From: Pseudomonas fluorescens
GTDB taxonomy: Bacteria > Pseudomonadota > Gammaproteobacteria > Pseudomonadales > Pseudomonadaceae
Direction: 5' to 3'
Length of the DNA stretch: 64,000 nucleotides
Assembly: GCF_902498185.1 (NCBI RefSeq)
Contig: NZ_CABVIX010000003.1
Location: 428,732 to 492,731 of the forward strand
Below are positions 34,367 through 42,552 of the stretch, piece by piece (the first letter of the stretch is position 1; every line of letters begins with the position of its first letter). Made by a program: the position numbers and the translations under genes. Under the pieces are notes generated by a model that saw nothing but the letters and a program-made list of their open reading frames with translations, was not told the DNA's origin and made no database searches.

Positions 34367-34981
34367 GTGAGCGTCTCTCTAATGATGGCCTTTTGGGCTG
34401 TATCATTTCTGTTTGTTATCACGCCTGGGGTCGACTGGGCCTACGCAATCTCGGCGGGCCTGCGAGGCCGTGTCCTACCCGCCGTAGTCGGCATGCTTTC
34501 CGGTCATCTTGTGGCCACGCTGATCGTCGCCGCAGGTGTGGGGGGAGTGCTGGTCAAAATACCCTATGCATTGCTTACCTTAACGTTGCTGGGGGCGGCC
34601 TATCTCTTATGGCTCGGCTTCAACATGCTGCTCAAGCCTTCGTTGCCTACTCAAGGGGCATCAAGCGATGCCGGGAGCTGGATGGCCTGGGCGATAAAAG
34701 GACTGTGTGTAAGCGGTCTCAACCCGAAAGTCCTATTGTTGTTCCTGGCGCTGCTACCTCAGTTCACTGATGCGTCAGCCGCATGGCCACTAGGGGCTCA
34801 GATTATCGCGTTAGGTCTGATCCACGGTTTCAGCTGCGGCGTCGTCTACCTCGCGGTCGGCTATGGCGCTGGTGCGGTGCTTGCTTCACGACCAGCAGCG
34901 GCTATCAATGTGAGGCGGATATCGGGAGCTGCGATGATCGTAATCGCTGTGGTTCTTGCTGCCGAGCGGCTGGCCATTTGA
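34367..34981 (+). CDS. LysE/RhtB-family amino-acid exporter
   Basis: 204 residues from a GTG at 34367, which follows a strong AGGAAGGGG site at seven bases; an ATG at 34286 would add a non-membrane leader and lacks such a site. Six hydrophobic helices and the family motif VITPGVDWAYAISAGLRGR (usually PGP near the first loop, here PGV) are present, with GLCVSGLNPKVLLLFLALLPQF. Probably controlled by the divergent Lrp gene. Substrate unknown. The missing second Pro of the PGP motif is a small deviation. Confidence 0.87.
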   Translation: MSVSLMMAFWAVSFLFVITPGVDWAYAISAGLRGRVLPAVVGMLSGHLVATLIVAAGVGGVLVKIPYALLTLTLLGAAYLLWLGFNMLLKPSLPTQGASSDAGSWMAWAIKGLCVSGLNPKVLLLFLALLPQFTDASAAWPLGAQIIALGLIHGFSCGVVYLAVGYGAGAVLASRPAAAINVRRISGAAMIVIAVVLAAERLAI

Positions 34982-35084
34982 ATCGAGGAACCAAAATGTC
35001 TGCGTCCCCCATAGCAGCCCTCGTCGCGGCTTGCTGGTACGGTGCCAGGCTTTGAGCTGGCGCCGTAACTGCGATCTTTTTCAT
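34905..35084 (-). pseudogene. Gene fragment with a structured leader (weak RidA-like start)
   Basis: An ATG at 35084 preceded by GGAG opens MKKIAVTAPAQSLAPYQQAA; after about 30 codons the frame runs antisense into the end of the LysE gene and stops at 34905. The APAQSLAPYQQA piece resembles the APAxxGPYSQA start of RidA enamine deaminases, which would fit an amino-acid exporter neighbour, but the match is short. Alternatively it is one of the small Pseudomonas ORFs starting MKKI that follow structured leaders. Treated as a fragment truncated by the LysE-side junction. Confidence 0.4.
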
Positions 35085-35092
35085 GACTTGAC

Positions 35093-35204
35093 TCCTATAT
35101 CTAACAGGAGCTGTCCTCCTAATCTCTCTCACAGGATGAGGGTGGCAGCCATACGCGGGGTGAGAGACCGGTAGATATAGGAAACCCGGCCAGACCGAAG
35201 TCTG
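35093..35204 (-). other. Structured leader-like RNA element (three-way junction plus UUCG hairpin)
   Basis: Read on the minus strand, an outer 11-bp stem (35172-35182 with 35093-35103, tcctatatcta and its exact complement) encloses two inner hairpins: gtgagaga (35160-35167) with tctctcac (35125-35132), and aggag with ctcct (35106-35110, 35116-35120). A fifth hairpin just outside (35191-35204) is CAGAC-UUCG-GUCUG, the very stable cUUCGg tetraloop. The 3' arm of the outer stem contains the ribosome-binding site of the ATG at 35084. This looks like a translation-controlling 5' leader. See findings. Confidence 0.55.
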
Positions 35205-35413
35205 CCCGCGCACAGCTGCCATAAAGCTTGCTGAAATATCTACACGGGCTCTCACACCCGGTCGCCGAAGGGGGTGACGACTCGAGGAAATTAGTCCCAA
35301 TGCAGCTCTCTCCACAATCGGAAAATTCAGCAGCGCTTGTAGGATACTTTCCAAGGTTGAGAAACAGAAACATTTCGCGGCCAGATCGAAGCCTGGCCAC
35401 ACACTGCTACCAT
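35188..35413. repeat. Imperfect direct repeat of a hairpin module
   Basis: 35188-35222 and 35379-35413 align over 35 bases with about 28 identities (ggccaga-cgaag-ctg core). Each copy forms a hairpin: cagac/gtctg around cgaa in the first, ggccag/ctggcc in the second. The rest of the 34982-35488 interval holds no gene apart from the fragment at 34905-35084. Confidence 0.5.
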
Positions 35414-35488
35414 GCCGAAGCGCTCCTTGGCGGCGAAAACCGAGTACGGTCATGGTGTGTAGCTCCGGAGCGAGCCTTACAAAAACAG

Positions 35489-35513
35489 CAAAGCCCGCAC
35501 TAGGCGGGCTTTG
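35489..35513 (-). terminator. Terminator of tRNA-Thr
   Basis: caaagcccgc and gcgggctttg (10-bp arms, 5-base loop); on the minus strand GCTGTTTTTG follows. It lies 8 bp after the tRNA 3' end. Confidence 0.88.
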
Positions 35514-35520
35514 TTGAAGA

Positions 35521-35596
35521 TGGTGCCGGAGACAGGAATCGAACCTGCGACCTTCGCGTTACGAGTGCGCTGCTCTACCGACTGAGCTACACCGGC
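35521..35596 (-). tRNA. tRNA-Thr(CGT)
   Basis: 76 bases with CCA encoded (tgg at 35521-35523). Acceptor GCCGGTG, D-arm GCTCAGTCGGTAGAGC, anticodon loop with CGT, T-arm GGTTCGATTCC. Reads Thr codon ACG. Its 3' end faces the accessory stretch to the left, the usual side for island insertion. Confidence 0.97.
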
Positions 35597-35666
35597 GTGT
35601 TGCGAAACGTACCACTGCCGTGGCAGTTACGCAAACCCCTGTTTCCCAACAGCTATTACCGCTGCC

Positions 35667-36077
35667 TCACGGCGCCTTGCAACCCGCCGGGGCGAGGTCT
35701 TCTTCGATGTTGCTGGTGCAGGTCCAGCCGGTACTCGCCCGGGTCAGGGTGAGGGTCTTGCCGAGGACGTTGCCGGGGGCGTCGACGAGGGTGCAGGCGA
35801 TGCTGCCGGTGCCGCTCGCGGCAACGCCTGTGGCGGTGGTGGCGCAGTGAGCGGTGGCGGGCTTGCCGCCGAGGGCGGCGACGTCGGGCACGTCCTTGCC
35901 GGCGTTCAGGCGCAGGTCCATGGCGGTCTTGAGCGCGGAGATTTCGACCAGGGCCGCCGCGGCCTTGGTGCGCGACTGGTTGTCGGTGTACATGGGGATG
36001 GCGATGGTCGCCAGGATGCCGATGATCGCTACGACGATCATCAGTTCGATCAGGGTGATGCCGCGTTGCCCTTTCAT
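35667..36077 (-). CDS. pilA: Type IV pilin major subunit PilA
   Basis: 136 residues. Class IVa prepilin: leader MKGQRG cut before [20 protein letters not shown], with Glu5 present and Ile rather than Phe at +1. Disulfide-loop cysteines lie in AHCATT, SIACTLV, WTCTSN and AGCKAP. It is divergent from pilC (206-bp gap). Many Pseudomonas putida-group strains carry this pilin but are not known for strong twitching. Confidence 0.93.
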   Translation of the reverse strand: MKGQRGITLIELMIVVAIIGILATIAIPMYTDNQSRTKAAAALVEISALKTAMDLRLNAGKDVPDVAALGGKPATAHCATTATGVAASGTGSIACTLVDAPGNVLGKTLTLTRASTGWTCTSNIEEDLAPAGCKAP

Positions 36078-36283
36078 TACGCTTTCCTTGTGGGTACGGG
36101 TATGCCGGGGAACCAGTCTGCGACGCTCCGGCGGCAGCGGCGCAGTAGGCCTGAACAGACACCTTTTGTCACCCTGCCGGACGGCGCGCCGTGGTCGCTG
36201 GAACTACTCTAGTGAGCACCTCGGAAATGTGCCCGGTCGCAGCTGTTACCGGGCTTGTCGCAGTCAGCGGAAAGGATTTCTGC

Positions 36284-37495
36284 ATGAGCAATGGATCACG
36301 CCAGTACGCCTGGCAAGGAACAGACGCGAGCGGCGCACGGGTCACGGGTCGCCGCGAGGGACGCACGTTGGCGCTGGTGCGCGCCGGGCTCGAGCGGCAG
36401 GGGATCAGGGTGGCGCGGGTGGAGATCGCCGGCGGTATGGTGTGGCGCTTGCCGCCGCTCCGCAGGGAAACCACGGACCCGGCAGGGTTCAGCCGGCAGC
36501 TGGCGACGTTGCTCAGGGCCGGTGTGCCGTTGCTGCAGGCCTTCGAAGTGATGCGCCGCAGTGGCTGCAGCGCCGGCATGACGCGGCTGCTGGCGCACCT
36601 GGAACGCGAGGTGGGCGCGGGGCAGAACCTGGCCGATGCCATGCAGCGGGAACCGCGTTGGTTCGACAGGCTGTATTGCAACCTGGTGAGGGTGGGCGAG
36701 CAGTCAGGCACGCTGGATATCCAGCTCGAGCAGCTCGCCGGGATGCTTGAGCAGCGACAGGCGCTGCGCAAGCGGCTGCGCAAGGCCATGTTGTATCCAG
36801 CGCTGCTGTTGCTGACGGGGCTGGGGGTGTCGACACTGTTGCTGCTTGAGGTGGTGCCGCGCTTTCAGACGCTGTTCGAAGGCTTCGGCAGTGCCCTGCC
36901 GGCGTTCACCCAGTGGGTCATCGATCTATCCACAGGACTGGGGCGCCACGCCGGAACGCTGATGTTTCTTATCATGGGCGGGGTTTTCGGCGGGCACTGG
37001 CTCTACCAGCGCCACCCCGCGGCCCGCTTGTGGCTGTTGCGCAGGATCATGAGCCTGCCCGTTTTCGGCCCCTTGATCAGCCACGCCGCGCTGGCGCGCT
37101 TCGCCCGCTGCCTGGCCACGGCCTACACGGCCGGCGTGCCCTTGCTCGATGCCATGGGCACGGTAGCGGCGGCCAGTGGCAATGCCCTGCACGAGCAAGC
37201 GATATTGCGGCTGCGCCAGGCCATGGGGAATGGCCAGGGCCTGAGCCTGGCGATGGCCGAGGACCGGGCCTTTACCCCGCTGCTGGTACAGATGTGCGCG
37301 ATCGGCGAAAGCAGCGGGACCCTCGATACCATGCTCGGGCGCGCGGCCAGTCATTACGAGGAACAGGTCAGCCAGTCGCTGGAGCAGTTGACCAGCCTGC
37401 TCGAACCCGCGATTGTGCTGGTCCTTGGCATCGTGGTCGGCGGCCTGGTGGTCGCGATGTACCTGCCGATCTTCCAGCTGGGTAACCTGATCTGA
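36284..37495 (+). CDS. pilC: Type IV pilus inner-membrane platform protein PilC
   Basis: 403 residues from the ATG at 36284 (AAAGGA site upstream; a longer ORF from 36191 has none). Two GspF domains are visible, each with a helix pair: KAMLYPALLLLTGLGVSTLLL and IVLVLGIVVGGLVVAMYLPI. The conserved FSRQLATLLRAGVPLLQAFE and FARCLATAYTAGVPLLDAM start the domains. It is followed directly by pilD. No pilB ATPase lies between pilA and pilC, unlike the pilABCD set of P. aeruginosa. Confidence 0.93.
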   Translation: MSNGSRQYAWQGTDASGARVTGRREGRTLALVRAGLERQGIRVARVEIAGGMVWRLPPLRRETTDPAGFSRQLATLLRAGVPLLQAFEVMRRSGCSAGMTRLLAHLEREVGAGQNLADAMQREPRWFDRLYCNLVRVGEQSGTLDIQLEQLAGMLEQRQALRKRLRKAMLYPALLLLTGLGVSTLLLLEVVPRFQTLFEGFGSALPAFTQWVIDLSTGLGRHAGTLMFLIMGGVFGGHWLYQRHPAARLWLLRRIMSLPVFGPLISHAALARFARCLATAYTAGVPLLDAMGTVAAASGNALHEQAILRLRQAMGNGQGLSLAMAEDRAFTPLLVQMCAIGESSGTLDTMLGRAASHYEEQVSQSLEQLTSLLEPAIVLVLGIVVGGLVVAMYLPIFQLGNLI

Positions 37496-38365
37496 ATGAA
37501 CCTGTGGATTGCAATGGCCGACCAGCCAGTATTCTTTTTATCGATGGCCGCGGTGCTCGGCCTGATCGTGGGCAGCTTTCTCAATGTGCTGGTCCATCGC
37601 CTGCCTATCATGCTCGACCGCCAGTGGCAGCGCGAAGCCCAGGAGGCACTGGGCCTGCCGACCCAGACGCATGAGCCGCTCAACCTGTGCCTGCCCGCCT
37701 CGCACTGCCCTCATTGCGGCCACCGCATCCGCGCGTGGGAAAACATTCCGCTGCTCAGCTACCTGGCCCTGCGCGGACGTTGCTCGGCCTGCCAGGTGAA
37801 GATCAGTGTGCGCTACCCGCTGGTGGAGCTCGGCTGCGCGGCATTGACGCTGCTGGCTGCCTGGCAAGGCGGTCCGACCTTGCAGACGCTGGCGCTGATG
37901 CTCCTGGGCTGGTGTCTGCTGGCCCTGAGCCTGATCGACATCGAGCACCAGCTGTTGCCGGACACACTGGTGCTGCCGATGCTCTGGCTGGGGCTGATCG
38001 TCAATGCCTTCGGGCTTTTCGTGCCGCTGGATCAGGCGCTATGGGGCGCGGTATTCGGCTACCTCAGCCTGTGGTCGGTGTTCTGGCTGTTCAAGCTGGT
38101 CACCGGCAAGGACGGCATGGGCTACGGAGACTTCAAGCTGCTGGCGCTGATCGGCGCGTGGGGCGGCTGGCAAGTGCTGCCCCTGACCTTGATGTTGTCA
38201 TCGGTGGTGGGCGCGCTGGCAGGCCTGTGCTTGCTGCGCTGGCGCAACGCGTCGATGGGCACGGCGATGCCTTTCGGACCCTATCTGGCCATTACGGGCT
38301 GGATTGCGCTGCTCTGGGGTGATGAAATAAGCACCTTCTATTTGCAACTGATCGGATTTTCATGA
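37496..38365 (+). CDS. pilD: Prepilin peptidase/methyltransferase PilD
   Basis: 289 residues. It cuts and N-methylates prepilins and type II pseudopilins. The N-terminal domain carries two CxxC pairs ([19 protein letters not shown] and [15 protein letters not shown]); the aspartyl protease sites are DIEHQLLPD and the GxGD motif [12 protein letters not shown]. Start is the ATG one base after the pilC stop; 4-bp overlap with coaE. Confidence 0.95.
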   Translation: MNLWIAMADQPVFFLSMAAVLGLIVGSFLNVLVHRLPIMLDRQWQREAQEALGLPTQTHEPLNLCLPASHCPHCGHRIRAWENIPLLSYLALRGRCSACQVKISVRYPLVELGCAALTLLAAWQGGPTLQTLALMLLGWCLLALSLIDIEHQLLPDTLVLPMLWLGLIVNAFGLFVPLDQALWGAVFGYLSLWSVFWLFKLVTGKDGMGYGDFKLLALIGAWGGWQVLPLTLMLSSVVGALAGLCLLRWRNASMGTAMPFGPYLAITGWIALLWGDEISTFYLQLIGFS

Positions 38366-38985
38366 CCACAGCGGCATTCACCCCCTGGATACTCGGGCTC
38401 ACCGGCGGGATCGGCAGCGGCAAGAGCGCGGCGGCGCAGCGCTTCGTCGAGCTGGGCGTGCATCTTGTCGATGCCGACCAGGCGGCGCGCTGGGTGGTCG
38501 AGCCTGGCCGCCCTGCCCTGGCCAGCCTGGTCGAACGCTTCGGTGCTGGCCTGCTGCTCGAGGACGGCCAGCTCAACCGCGGCGCGCTGCGCGAACTGAT
38601 CTTCGCCGACCCGGCGCAGCGGCTGTGGGTGGAGCAGCTGCTGCACCCGCTGATCGGTCAGGAGATTTTCAGTTACCTGGCCAAGGCAGAATCACCCTAT
38701 GCGGTGTTTGTCTCGCCTCTGATGATCGAGTCCGGCCAGTACAAGAAAATCCACCGCCTGCTGGTGATCGATGCGCCCGAGGCGCTGCAGGTGCAGCGCA
38801 CCCTCGCTCGCGACCAGACCAGCCCCGAGCAGGTCCAGGCCATTCTGAAGGCCCAGACCAGCCGCGAGGAGCGCCTGCGCCATGCCGATGAGGTGGTGGT
38901 CAATGACCGCGACCTGGCAGCGCTGCATGAGCAGATCGATCGCCTGCATCATTTCTACCTGACTTTACGAGGAGGCCAGCCATGA
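38362..38985 (+). CDS. coaE: Dephospho-CoA kinase
   Basis: 207 residues. Last step of coenzyme A synthesis. P-loop [16 protein letters not shown] at the N-terminus, [13 protein letters not shown] for substrate binding, and the lid region [17 protein letters not shown]. It overlaps pilD by 4 bp and yacG by 4 bp; the pilD-coaE-yacG order is common in gammaproteobacteria. Confidence 0.96.
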   Translation: MTTAAFTPWILGLTGGIGSGKSAAAQRFVELGVHLVDADQAARWVVEPGRPALASLVERFGAGLLLEDGQLNRGALRELIFADPAQRLWVEQLLHPLIGQEIFSYLAKAESPYAVFVSPLMIESGQYKKIHRLLVIDAPEALQVQRTLARDQTSPEQVQAILKAQTSREERLRHADEVVVNDRDLAALHEQIDRLHHFYLTLRGGQP

Positions 38986-39182
38986 GCCAGCCCATGACCG
39001 TTGACTGCCCTACCTGCGGCGCCCCTGTTGAATGGAGCGCAGCCAGCACCTTCCGGCCTTTCTGTTCTGACCGCTGCAAACTGATCGACCTGGGCGCCTG
39101 GGCGTCGGAGGAGCACAAGATCCCGGTTGCACCGGATGCCGAGGACGAACTGTTCTCCGGCGAGCTCGACCCCCGCCATTAA
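38982..39182 (+). CDS. yacG: DNA gyrase inhibitor YacG
   Basis: 66 residues with the four-cysteine zinc site CPTCGAPV and [18 protein letters not shown]. YacG binds the GyrB C-terminal region and inhibits gyrase. Last gene of pilC-pilD-coaE-yacG, with ATGA overlap to coaE. Confidence 0.95.
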   Translation: MSQPMTVDCPTCGAPVEWSAASTFRPFCSDRCKLIDLGAWASEEHKIPVAPDAEDELFSGELDPRH

Positions 39183-39189
39183 GCACTGA

Positions 39190-39333
39190 TCACTCCCTGG
39201 GCTCGTCATCCTTCCCCGCTGCTTGCAGATAGCGGGTGCGGTTGCTGCGCGCCGCCGCCCAGAACAACAGCGGCACGTAGCCCAGCCACCCCAGGGTCAG
39301 GCTGGTGTGGGACAAGACCTGTGCACTGATCAC
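39190..39333 (-). CDS. Small membrane protein, hypothetical
   Basis: 47 residues from a GTG at 39333 with a good GGAGG site nine bases before it: one hydrophobic helix SLTLGWLGYVPLLFWAAA, then RSNRTRYLQAAGKDDEPRE. Its place between yacG and DUF1780, convergent with yacG by 7 bp, and the ribosome-binding site make it a likely real gene. No function is known to me. Confidence 0.6.
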   Translation of the reverse strand: MISAQVLSHTSLTLGWLGYVPLLFWAAARSNRTRYLQAAGKDDEPRE

Positions 39334-39405
39334 AGCCTGCGTCCTCCGATGCCTGTTGTGCTGGCTTGAGTCTAGCGCGGCGCGTTTGCGGCTAAGCTTG
39401 TCTGC

Positions 39406-40035
39406 ATGGACGACTCAGACTACCTGCGCCTGCTTACCATCCAGGCCGAACAGGCCAATGCTTTCTTATCCAATGCGCGCAAATGGGAGCGGGAGCGTTG
39501 GGTATGCCAGCGCCTGCTGCAAGGCCTGAACATTCCCTATCGCGCCGAGGACTTTGCCGCGGCCGGGCAAGAGCCGCCGGATGTGCTGTTTCGCGATGCG
39601 GCGTTCGAGGTGTTCTTCGTGCTCGATGAGGGCCGCCGGCTCAACGACGAATGGCGTGAAGAGTTGCAGCGCCGCCGCAGTGCCTTTTCCCTGAGCCAAC
39701 TGGTGCGTCGCGAAGCCCGTCCGCGACGGATCAGTGCCCAGGAACTGCTGCAACGGCTGGCACCGACCTTGCGCAAGAAGGCCCACAACTACCGCGAGCG
39801 GGGGCTGGACCTGGGGGAGCTGGACATCATTGCCTTCTCCAGCCTCAAGCGCGAGGTGCTCGACCTCAACAGCCATTTTCCGCCACCCACCGAGTACCTG
39901 CGCCAGGGCTGGCGGTCGCTGTCACTGGTCGGCCCGACCTTTGCACGAGTGCTGTTCGCCCACCCCGATGCCCCGGATTTCCTGCGTGGCAACCTGGGGC
40001 GCAGCATTGTCTTCGATGTCGGAATCAGCCTTTGA
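39406..40035 (+). CDS. DUF1780 family protein
   Basis: 209 residues starting MDDSDYLRLLTIQAEQANAF. The DUF1780 family (Pseudomonas and relatives) is built like a restriction-endonuclease-like fold; DVLFRDAAFEVFFVLDEGRR and LDIIAFSSLKREVLDLNSHF are its conserved blocks. No function is established. It precedes DUF3094 and ndh in the same direction. Confidence 0.85.
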   Translation: MDDSDYLRLLTIQAEQANAFLSNARKWERERWVCQRLLQGLNIPYRAEDFAAAGQEPPDVLFRDAAFEVFFVLDEGRRLNDEWREELQRRRSAFSLSQLVRREARPRRISAQELLQRLAPTLRKKAHNYRERGLDLGELDIIAFSSLKREVLDLNSHFPPPTEYLRQGWRSLSLVGPTFARVLFAHPDAPDFLRGNLGRSIVFDVGISL

Positions 40036-40168
40036 CCCACTGCCGCGTTGCCTGCCGATGGCGTAGACTCGGCGCCAGCGATAGAAAGCATTCGCATTCG
40101 TTATCAAGCCCTTGGACGAACCCTGTAGCGTTTCTACAGTCACATGCGTCTATCAGACGAGGCCCACC

Positions 40169-40342
40169 ATGACCAGCCGCCTGAATCCTGATGATCAGCG
40201 TCGTGTCGATGAGTACCTGCGTGCCCCCCAGCGTCAAGTCGAGCGCAAGCCTTTCAGGCCTTGGCTGCTCCTTGTGCTGGTGGTGGCCGTCACCATCGGT
40301 CTGGGTCTGTTGAGCCGTCTCCTGAGTCACCTGGTGCTATGA
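40169..40342 (+). CDS. DUF3094 family small membrane protein
   Basis: 57 residues from the ATG at 40169: a polar N-terminus (MTSRLNPDDQRRVDEYLRAP, typical of DUF3094) and one helix PWLLLVLVVAVTIGLGLLS. The family is found upstream of type II NADH dehydrogenase in Pseudomonas, as here (84 bp from ndh). Role unknown. Confidence 0.85.
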   Translation: MTSRLNPDDQRRVDEYLRAPQRQVERKPFRPWLLLVLVVAVTIGLGLLSRLLSHLVL

Positions 40343-40426
40343 GCTGCCTCGCGCTCGCCCGATCCGCCTGCCCCACGCGGCTGGCCACTCAGGACCCGAA
40401 TTCCGTAAACCTTATGAGATATTCCC

Positions 40427-41722
40427 ATGACTCATCGCATCGTGATTGTCGGCGGCGGCGCCGGCGGCCTGGAACTGGCGACCCGCCTGGGCAAGACCGT
40501 GGTCAAGCGCGGCAAGGCCGAGGTCACCCTGGTCGACTCCAACCTCACGCATATCTGGAAGCCTCTGCTGCACGAGGTGGCCGCAGGCTCGCTGAACTCG
40601 TCTGAAGACGAACTCAACTATGTGGCCCAGGCCAAGTGGAATCATTTCCAGTTCCAGCTTGGACGCATGAGCGGGCTGGACCGGGAAAACAAGCAGATCC
40701 AGCTGGCTGCGACCCTCGATGAAGAGGGCCGCGAGCTGTTGCCGGCGCGCACCCTGGGCTACGACACGCTGGTGATCGCGGTAGGCAGCAATACCAACGA
40801 CTTCGGCACGCTGGGCGCGGCGCAGCACTGCCTTTTCCTGGACACCCGCAAGCAGGCCGAGCGTTTTCACCAGCAGTTGCTCAACCATTACCTGCGTGCC
40901 CATGCCGGCGACCAGGCCAGCGCGAAGATCAGCGTGGCTATCGTGGGTGCTGGCGCCACCGGTGTGGAACTGGCTGCCGAACTGCACCACGCTGCTCACG
41001 AACTGGCAGCCTATGGCCTGGACCGCATCCAGCCCAAGGACATGCACATCACCTTGATCGAGGCAGGCCCGCGGGTATTGCCAGCGCTGCCTGAGCGCAT
41101 CAGCGTGCCGGTTCACAAGACCCTCGAGAAGCTCGGCGTGACAGTAATGACCAATGCCGCGGTCAGTGAAGTGAGCGCCGAGGGCCTGAAGACCGCCAAC
41201 GGTGACGTGATCCAGGCGAGCTTGAAGGTCTGGGCAGCCGGGATCCGTGCGCCTGGCTTCCTCAAGGATATCGATGGCCTGGAGACCAACCGCATCAATC
41301 AGCTGGTGGTGCGCCCTACCCTGCAGACCACGCTGGACGATGACATCTTTGCCTTCGGCGATTGCGCCGCGTGCCCACAGCCAGGCAGCGACCGCAACGT
41401 TCCCCCTCGGGCGCAGGCCGCGCACCAGCAGGCATCGATGCTTGCCAAGAGCCTTGCGGCGCGCCTGGACGGCAAGGCATTGCCGACCTATGAGTACAAG
41501 GACTACGGCTCGCTGGTATCGCTGTCGCGTTTCTCGGCGGTGGGTAACCTGATGGGCAACCTGACGGGCAGTGTGATGCTAGAGGGCTGGCTGGCGCGGA
41601 TGTTCTATGTGTCGCTGTACCGCATGCACCAGATGGCGCTGTATGGTTTCTTCCGCACCATGATGTTGATGCTGGGCAGCCGTATCGGCCGAGGCACCGA
41701 GCCTCGTCTGAAACTGCATTGA
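40427..41722 (+). CDS. ndh: Type II NADH dehydrogenase
   Basis: 431 residues. A single-subunit, non-proton-pumping NADH:quinone oxidoreductase on the inner face of the membrane. FAD-binding IVGGGAGGLELATRLG and NAD-binding VAIVGAGATGVELAAEL are both present, with IFAFGDCAACP and the C-terminal amphipathic anchor. Typical NDH-2 length. A strong terminator follows at 41791. Confidence 0.94.
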   Translation: MTHRIVIVGGGAGGLELATRLGKTVVKRGKAEVTLVDSNLTHIWKPLLHEVAAGSLNSSEDELNYVAQAKWNHFQFQLGRMSGLDRENKQIQLAATLDEEGRELLPARTLGYDTLVIAVGSNTNDFGTLGAAQHCLFLDTRKQAERFHQQLLNHYLRAHAGDQASAKISVAIVGAGATGVELAAELHHAAHELAAYGLDRIQPKDMHITLIEAGPRVLPALPERISVPVHKTLEKLGVTVMTNAAVSEVSAEGLKTANGDVIQASLKVWAAGIRAPGFLKDIDGLETNRINQLVVRPTLQTTLDDDIFAFGDCAACPQPGSDRNVPPRAQAAHQQASMLAKSLAARLDGKALPTYEYKDYGSLVSLSRFSAVGNLMGNLTGSVMLEGWLARMFYVSLYRMHQMALYGFFRTMMLMLGSRIGRGTEPRLKLH

Positions 41723-41790
41723 CCCGATCCAGGCGGTTCGGATTGCGAACCGCCTGGATATGAACCGTACAAAATCCGAACCAAAAAAAA

Positions 41791-41812
41791 GGGCATCTCG
41801 TGAGAGATGCCC
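41791..41812. terminator. Bidirectional terminator between ndh and the tRNA cluster
   Basis: gggcatctc-gtga-gagatgccc with A8 before and T6 after, so it can stop both the ndh transcript and the convergent tRNA transcript. Confidence 0.93.
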
Positions 41813-41826
41813 TTTTTTCTACAATA

Positions 41827-41903
41827 TGGTCGGGGTGAGGGGATTCGAACTCCTGACATCCTGCTCCCAAAGCAGGCGCGCTACCGGACTGCGCTACACC
41901 CCG
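41827..41903 (-). tRNA. tRNA-Pro(TGG), copy 2
   Basis: 77 bases with CCA. Acceptor CGGGGTG, anticodon loop TTTGGGA (anticodon TGG), T-arm GAGTTCGAATC. Its sequence equals that of the copy at 42085. Last gene of the four-tRNA operon. Confidence 0.97.
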
Positions 41904-42001
41904 GTAAAAAAAAGGCACCAACAAAGGCGCCTTTTTTCAGCGACTGGGCGCGAATGGCGCTTCAGTCTTTTAAGATCCAAATCCCGGGAAGGACTCGAAA
42001 A

Positions 42002-42077
42002 TGGTGGGTCGTGTAGGATTCGAACCTACGACCAATTGGTTAAAAGCCAACTGCTCTACCAACTGAGCTAACGACCC
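42002..42077 (-). tRNA. tRNA-Lys(TTT)
   Basis: 76 bases with CCA. Acceptor GGGTCGT, anticodon loop CTTTTAA with TTT, T-arm AGGTTCGAATCC. A hairpin with an A/T flank at 41907-41936 (ggcgcc pairing with ggtgcc) follows it and may partly stop transcription before the last tRNA-Pro. Confidence 0.97.
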
Positions 42078-42084
42078 AAAAAAA

Positions 42085-42161
42085 TGGTCGGGGTGAGGGG
42101 ATTCGAACTCCTGACATCCTGCTCCCAAAGCAGGCGCGCTACCGGACTGCGCTACACCCCG
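42085..42161 (-). tRNA. tRNA-Pro(TGG), copy 1
   Basis: 77 bases with CCA, identical to the copy at 41827-41903. It lies 7 bp from tRNA-Lys and 3 bp from tRNA-Asn. Confidence 0.97.
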
Positions 42162-42164
42162 AGT

Positions 42165-42240
42165 TGGCTCCGCGACCTGGACTCGAACCAGGGACCCAAT
42201 GATTAACAGTCATTTGCTCTACCGACTGAGCTATCGCGGA
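42165..42240 (-). tRNA. tRNA-Asn(GTT)
   Basis: 76 bases with CCA. Acceptor TCCGCGA, anticodon loop CTGTTAA with GTT, T-arm TGGTTCGAGTCC. First gene of the operon, about 100 bp after the promoter at 42345. Confidence 0.97.
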
Positions 42241-42344
42241 ACTGATACTCGTACAACTTTTACTGCAAGCTTCGAATGCTGTATCGCTACTGCTTCGACT
42301 CTTCGACCTTGTGCATCGCTGCGTTCATGTCTCTGAGGCGCGCT

Positions 42345-42372
42345 ATTCTACAACCTTCAAAACCCTTGTCAA
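42345..42372 (-). promoter_or_regulatory. Sigma-70 promoter of the tRNA operon
   Basis: On the minus strand TTGACA (42372-42367), a 16-base spacer and TAGAAT (42350-42345), then a GC-rich discriminator AGCGCGCC, the hallmark of stringently controlled stable-RNA promoters. The rest of the 42241-42552 gap holds no gene; it carries this promoter, an A/T-rich stretch and the REP element at 42517. Confidence 0.85.
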
Positions 42373-42516
42373 CCCCCCAATTTGCATTTAACTAACTGAT
42401 TTGCAAATTGTTTTCAGAATCCGATGTTGCTGGTTCTGCGTGTTGGGTGACAGCGGAGCGCATATTAAAAGCACTTGGCGCAAAATGCAAAGAAAAATTT
42501 CAACTGGCTCAAGAAG

Positions 42517-42546
42517 TTGTGGGAGCGGGCTGGCCCGCCCCCACAA
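42517..42546. repeat. REP element after clpB
   Basis: ttgtgggagcgggc-tg-gcccgcccccacaa, 14-bp arms with one mismatch, is the standard P. putida REP core. It lies 7 bp after the clpB stop and may act as its 3' hairpin. Confidence 0.85.
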
Positions 42547-42552
42547 AACCGG

